From positions 1,070,899-1,134,898 of the forward strand of contig NZ_LMIK01000001.1 in assembly GCF_001428685.1 (NCBI RefSeq): a DNA stretch of 64,000 bases, written 5' to 3'. The translations under genes and the position numbers were made by a program. The stretch is from Lysobacter sp. Root76 (GTDB taxonomy: Bacteria; Pseudomonadota; Gammaproteobacteria; Xanthomonadales; Xanthomonadaceae). Positions 63,085 to 64,000 of the stretch are shown piece by piece. Under the pieces are notes generated by a model. It was not told the DNA's origin and did no database searches. It saw only the letters and a list, made by a program, of their open reading frames with translations. Positions within the stretch are counted from its first letter, which is position 1. Each line of letters opens with the position of its first letter.

Positions 63085-63486
63085 TCAGGCGTTCTGCCCC
63101 ATGCTCGACAGCATCAACACGCCAGCCGACACCAGCACGATCCCGCCCCACTGCACCGGTGTCAGGCGCTCGCCGTAGAGCCACCAGCTCACTGCCGCCA
63201 TCAATATATAGAAGGACGCGCCATTGATCGCGAAGGCCATGCCGAGCTTGACCTTGCTGACCACGACTACCCAGATCACGAAGCCCAGGCCCTGGATCGC
63301 GACCGCGGTCAGCACGCCCGGCGACAGCACGGCGGCCATCAGCCATTCGAAACCCTTCAGGTCGGGACTGCTCGCGGCCAGATGCAGCAACGAACGCTTG
63401 ATCAACAACTGGCTGCCCAGGGTCGAGCAGGCCACAAACACGATCATCAGGATTTCACGGATCACCCAAGCCCCCAGCTTATGCAT
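63085..63486 (-). CDS. Small EamA/EmrE-like membrane protein
   Basis: A 133-residue protein with four hydrophobic helices: EILMIVFVACSTLGSQLLI, WLMAAVLSPGVLTAVAIQGLGF, FVIWVVVVSKVKLGMAF with INGASFYILMAAVSWWL, and GGIVLVSAGVLML. This is half-size EamA/ArnE-type, a group that moves lipid-linked sugars or small solutes as dimers. With two GTs and a methyltransferase downstream, a flippase subunit role for a lipid-linked sugar is plausible. Confidence 0.8.
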   Translation of the reverse strand: MHKLGAWVIREILMIVFVACSTLGSQLLIKRSLLHLAASSPDLKGFEWLMAAVLSPGVLTAVAIQGLGFVIWVVVVSKVKLGMAFAINGASFYILMAAVSWWLYGERLTPVQWGGIVLVSAGVLMLSSMGQNA

Positions 63487-63661
63487 GCACGGCTCGGCAG
63501 GGATGTCTCCCGCGCTCGCGCTACACGCTTAGTATGCATTTCGCCCCGCACCTGCGACGCGGCGAGCGGCCGAGCTGGGATCGCCGTCACCGCTGCCGCA
63601 CCCTCTCTACCGGGGGCGCCCGTGCCGCGCGCAGCGCGCCCATTAGCGGCTCGCCGAAGCG

Positions 63662-63708
63662 CGATGTGACGCAAAACGTCACATCGAATTGCCGCGACTG
63701 ACAATTCG
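63662..63708. promoter_or_regulatory. Dyad symmetries upstream of the pilin gene
   Basis: A perfect 10-bp inverted repeat, CGATGTGACG/CGTCACATCG with a CAAAA loop (63662-63686), is followed by a 6-bp repeat GAATTG/CAATTC (63686-63707). A TTTTTT tract follows at 63717-63722. They may be a regulator site, or a terminator for transcription entering from the left. Between 63487 and 63660 I see no gene. Confidence 0.5.
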
Positions 63709-63787
63709 CGTCACCCTTTTTTGAGGCCCGCCCCGGTTAGCGTGATCGGCTTGCCAGTTTGGAATTTCGGATCGGCGATGGCCGCTA

Positions 63788-63803
63788 TTGGCATGGGTTA
63801 TGC
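63788..63803 (+). promoter_or_regulatory. Sigma-54 (-24/-12) promoter of the pilin gene
   Basis: TTGGCATGGGTTATGC fits the consensus TTGGCACG-N4-TTGC with two changes. The invariant GG and GC are 10 bases apart, as required. It lies about 100 bp before the pilin ATG. PilR, encoded about 3.2 kb away, is a sigma-54 activator, so the context supports the call. Confidence 0.8.
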
Positions 63804-63901
63804 GTATGCTTTTAGCGCACGTGCAGTTCCGCACGGCAGCCGAAGGACCGCAAAGCCGGGCCAGCAGGCACGTGAAGTTCACCACTCCTAGGGGAAATAC
63901 A

Positions 63902-64000
63902 ATGAAGAACAACCAGCAAGGCTTCACCCTGATCGAACTGATGATCGTGATCGCGATCCTCGGCATCCTGATCGCCATCGCTCTGCCGGCGTACCAGGAC
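63902..64000 (+). CDS. pilA: Type IV pilin (PilA-like), 3'-truncated by window edge
   Basis: Only the first 33 codons are present. MKNNQQG is followed by [12 protein letters not shown], the class III (type IVa) prepilin cleavage site with G7 before the methylated F8 and the conserved E at mature position 5. The hydrophobic core is [15 protein letters not shown]. It is the pilus subunit or a close minor pilin; length and C-terminal disulfide loop are unseen. A sigma-54 promoter and nearby PilS/PilR make it the likely major pilin. The ATG has a GGGGA about 8 bases upstream. Confidence 0.9.
   Translation, partial: MKNNQQGFTLIELMIVIAILGILIAIALPAYQD

Noticed and set aside
63665..63683. CRP/Clp site TGTGA-N-TCACA upstream of the pilin gene
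   Set aside because: Half-sites are 9 bases apart, not the usual 6. Kept only as an unnamed dyad.

Overview
The window is GC-rich chromosomal DNA (by eye near 70 % G+C, not counted) with tightly packed housekeeping genes. The gene content (class Ia nrdAB, modABC next to a small molybdopterin-binding protein, BlaI/M56, a Bat-type VWA operon, pilMNOPQ, type B ribosomal protein L31, pilS/pilR near a pilin gene) and two dispersed palindromic repeat families fit the Xanthomonadaceae, most likely Lysobacter or a close relative. The genus is an inference from gene content; no rRNA gene is present to test it. I see no tRNA, rRNA, CRISPR, prophage or insertion sequence.

Layout. 1-2.8 kb: 3' part of nrdA, a reversed four-helix-bundle gene, and nrdB. 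2.8-5.7 kb: a repeat-filled gap, an acyl-CoA thioesterase, gapA (minus) and an OmpW-like porin. 5.9-10.4 kb: S1/P1 nuclease, persulfide-dioxygenase-like metallo-beta-lactamase-fold protein, small molybdopterin-binding protein, then modA-modB-modC. 10.4-14.2 kb: M56 peptidase and BlaI repressor on the minus strand, with two BlaI-like operators facing an acetyl-CoA hydrolase/transferase gene. 14.2-17.8 kb: REP-like repeats, a methyltransferase-like protein, a ClpP-fold lipoprotein and two small secreted proteins of unknown role. 17.8-23.6 kb (minus): TPR-PAS sensor-like protein, transketolase, dicarboxylate/amino-acid symporter. 23.7-30.7 kb (minus): an aerotolerance-type operon moxR-DUF58-DUF4381-batA-batB/C-batD. 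30.8-36.05 kb (minus): the type IV pilus assembly operon pilM-N-O-P-Q, divergent from the gene for penicillin-binding protein 1A. 39-46 kb: hypothetical gene, citrate synthase, rpmE2, nucleoside hydrolase, a frameshifted DUF4166 gene and recG. 46-52.2 kb: TonB-dependent receptor, diheme cytochrome lipoprotein, parallel beta-helix lipoprotein and a divergent AraC regulator. 52.2-57.3 kb (minus): ridA, nadE, DUF559 endonuclease-like gene, a repeat array, sucD and sucC. 57.5-64 kb: pilS-pilR, a minus-strand glycan cluster (methyltransferase, two glycosyltransferases, small EamA-type membrane protein), and the start of a type IV pilin gene behind a sigma-54-type promoter.

How genes work together. 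PilM/N/O/P/Q form the inner-membrane platform, alignment complex and outer-membrane secretin of the type IV pilus. PilS/PilR with sigma-54 are expected to drive the pilin gene at the right edge. NrdA/NrdB make deoxyribonucleotides; GltA, SucC/SucD, GapA and Tkt belong to central carbon metabolism. ModABC imports molybdate and sits next to a Moco-type protein. The least understood module is the receptor, diheme-cytochrome and beta-helix set at 46-52 kb.
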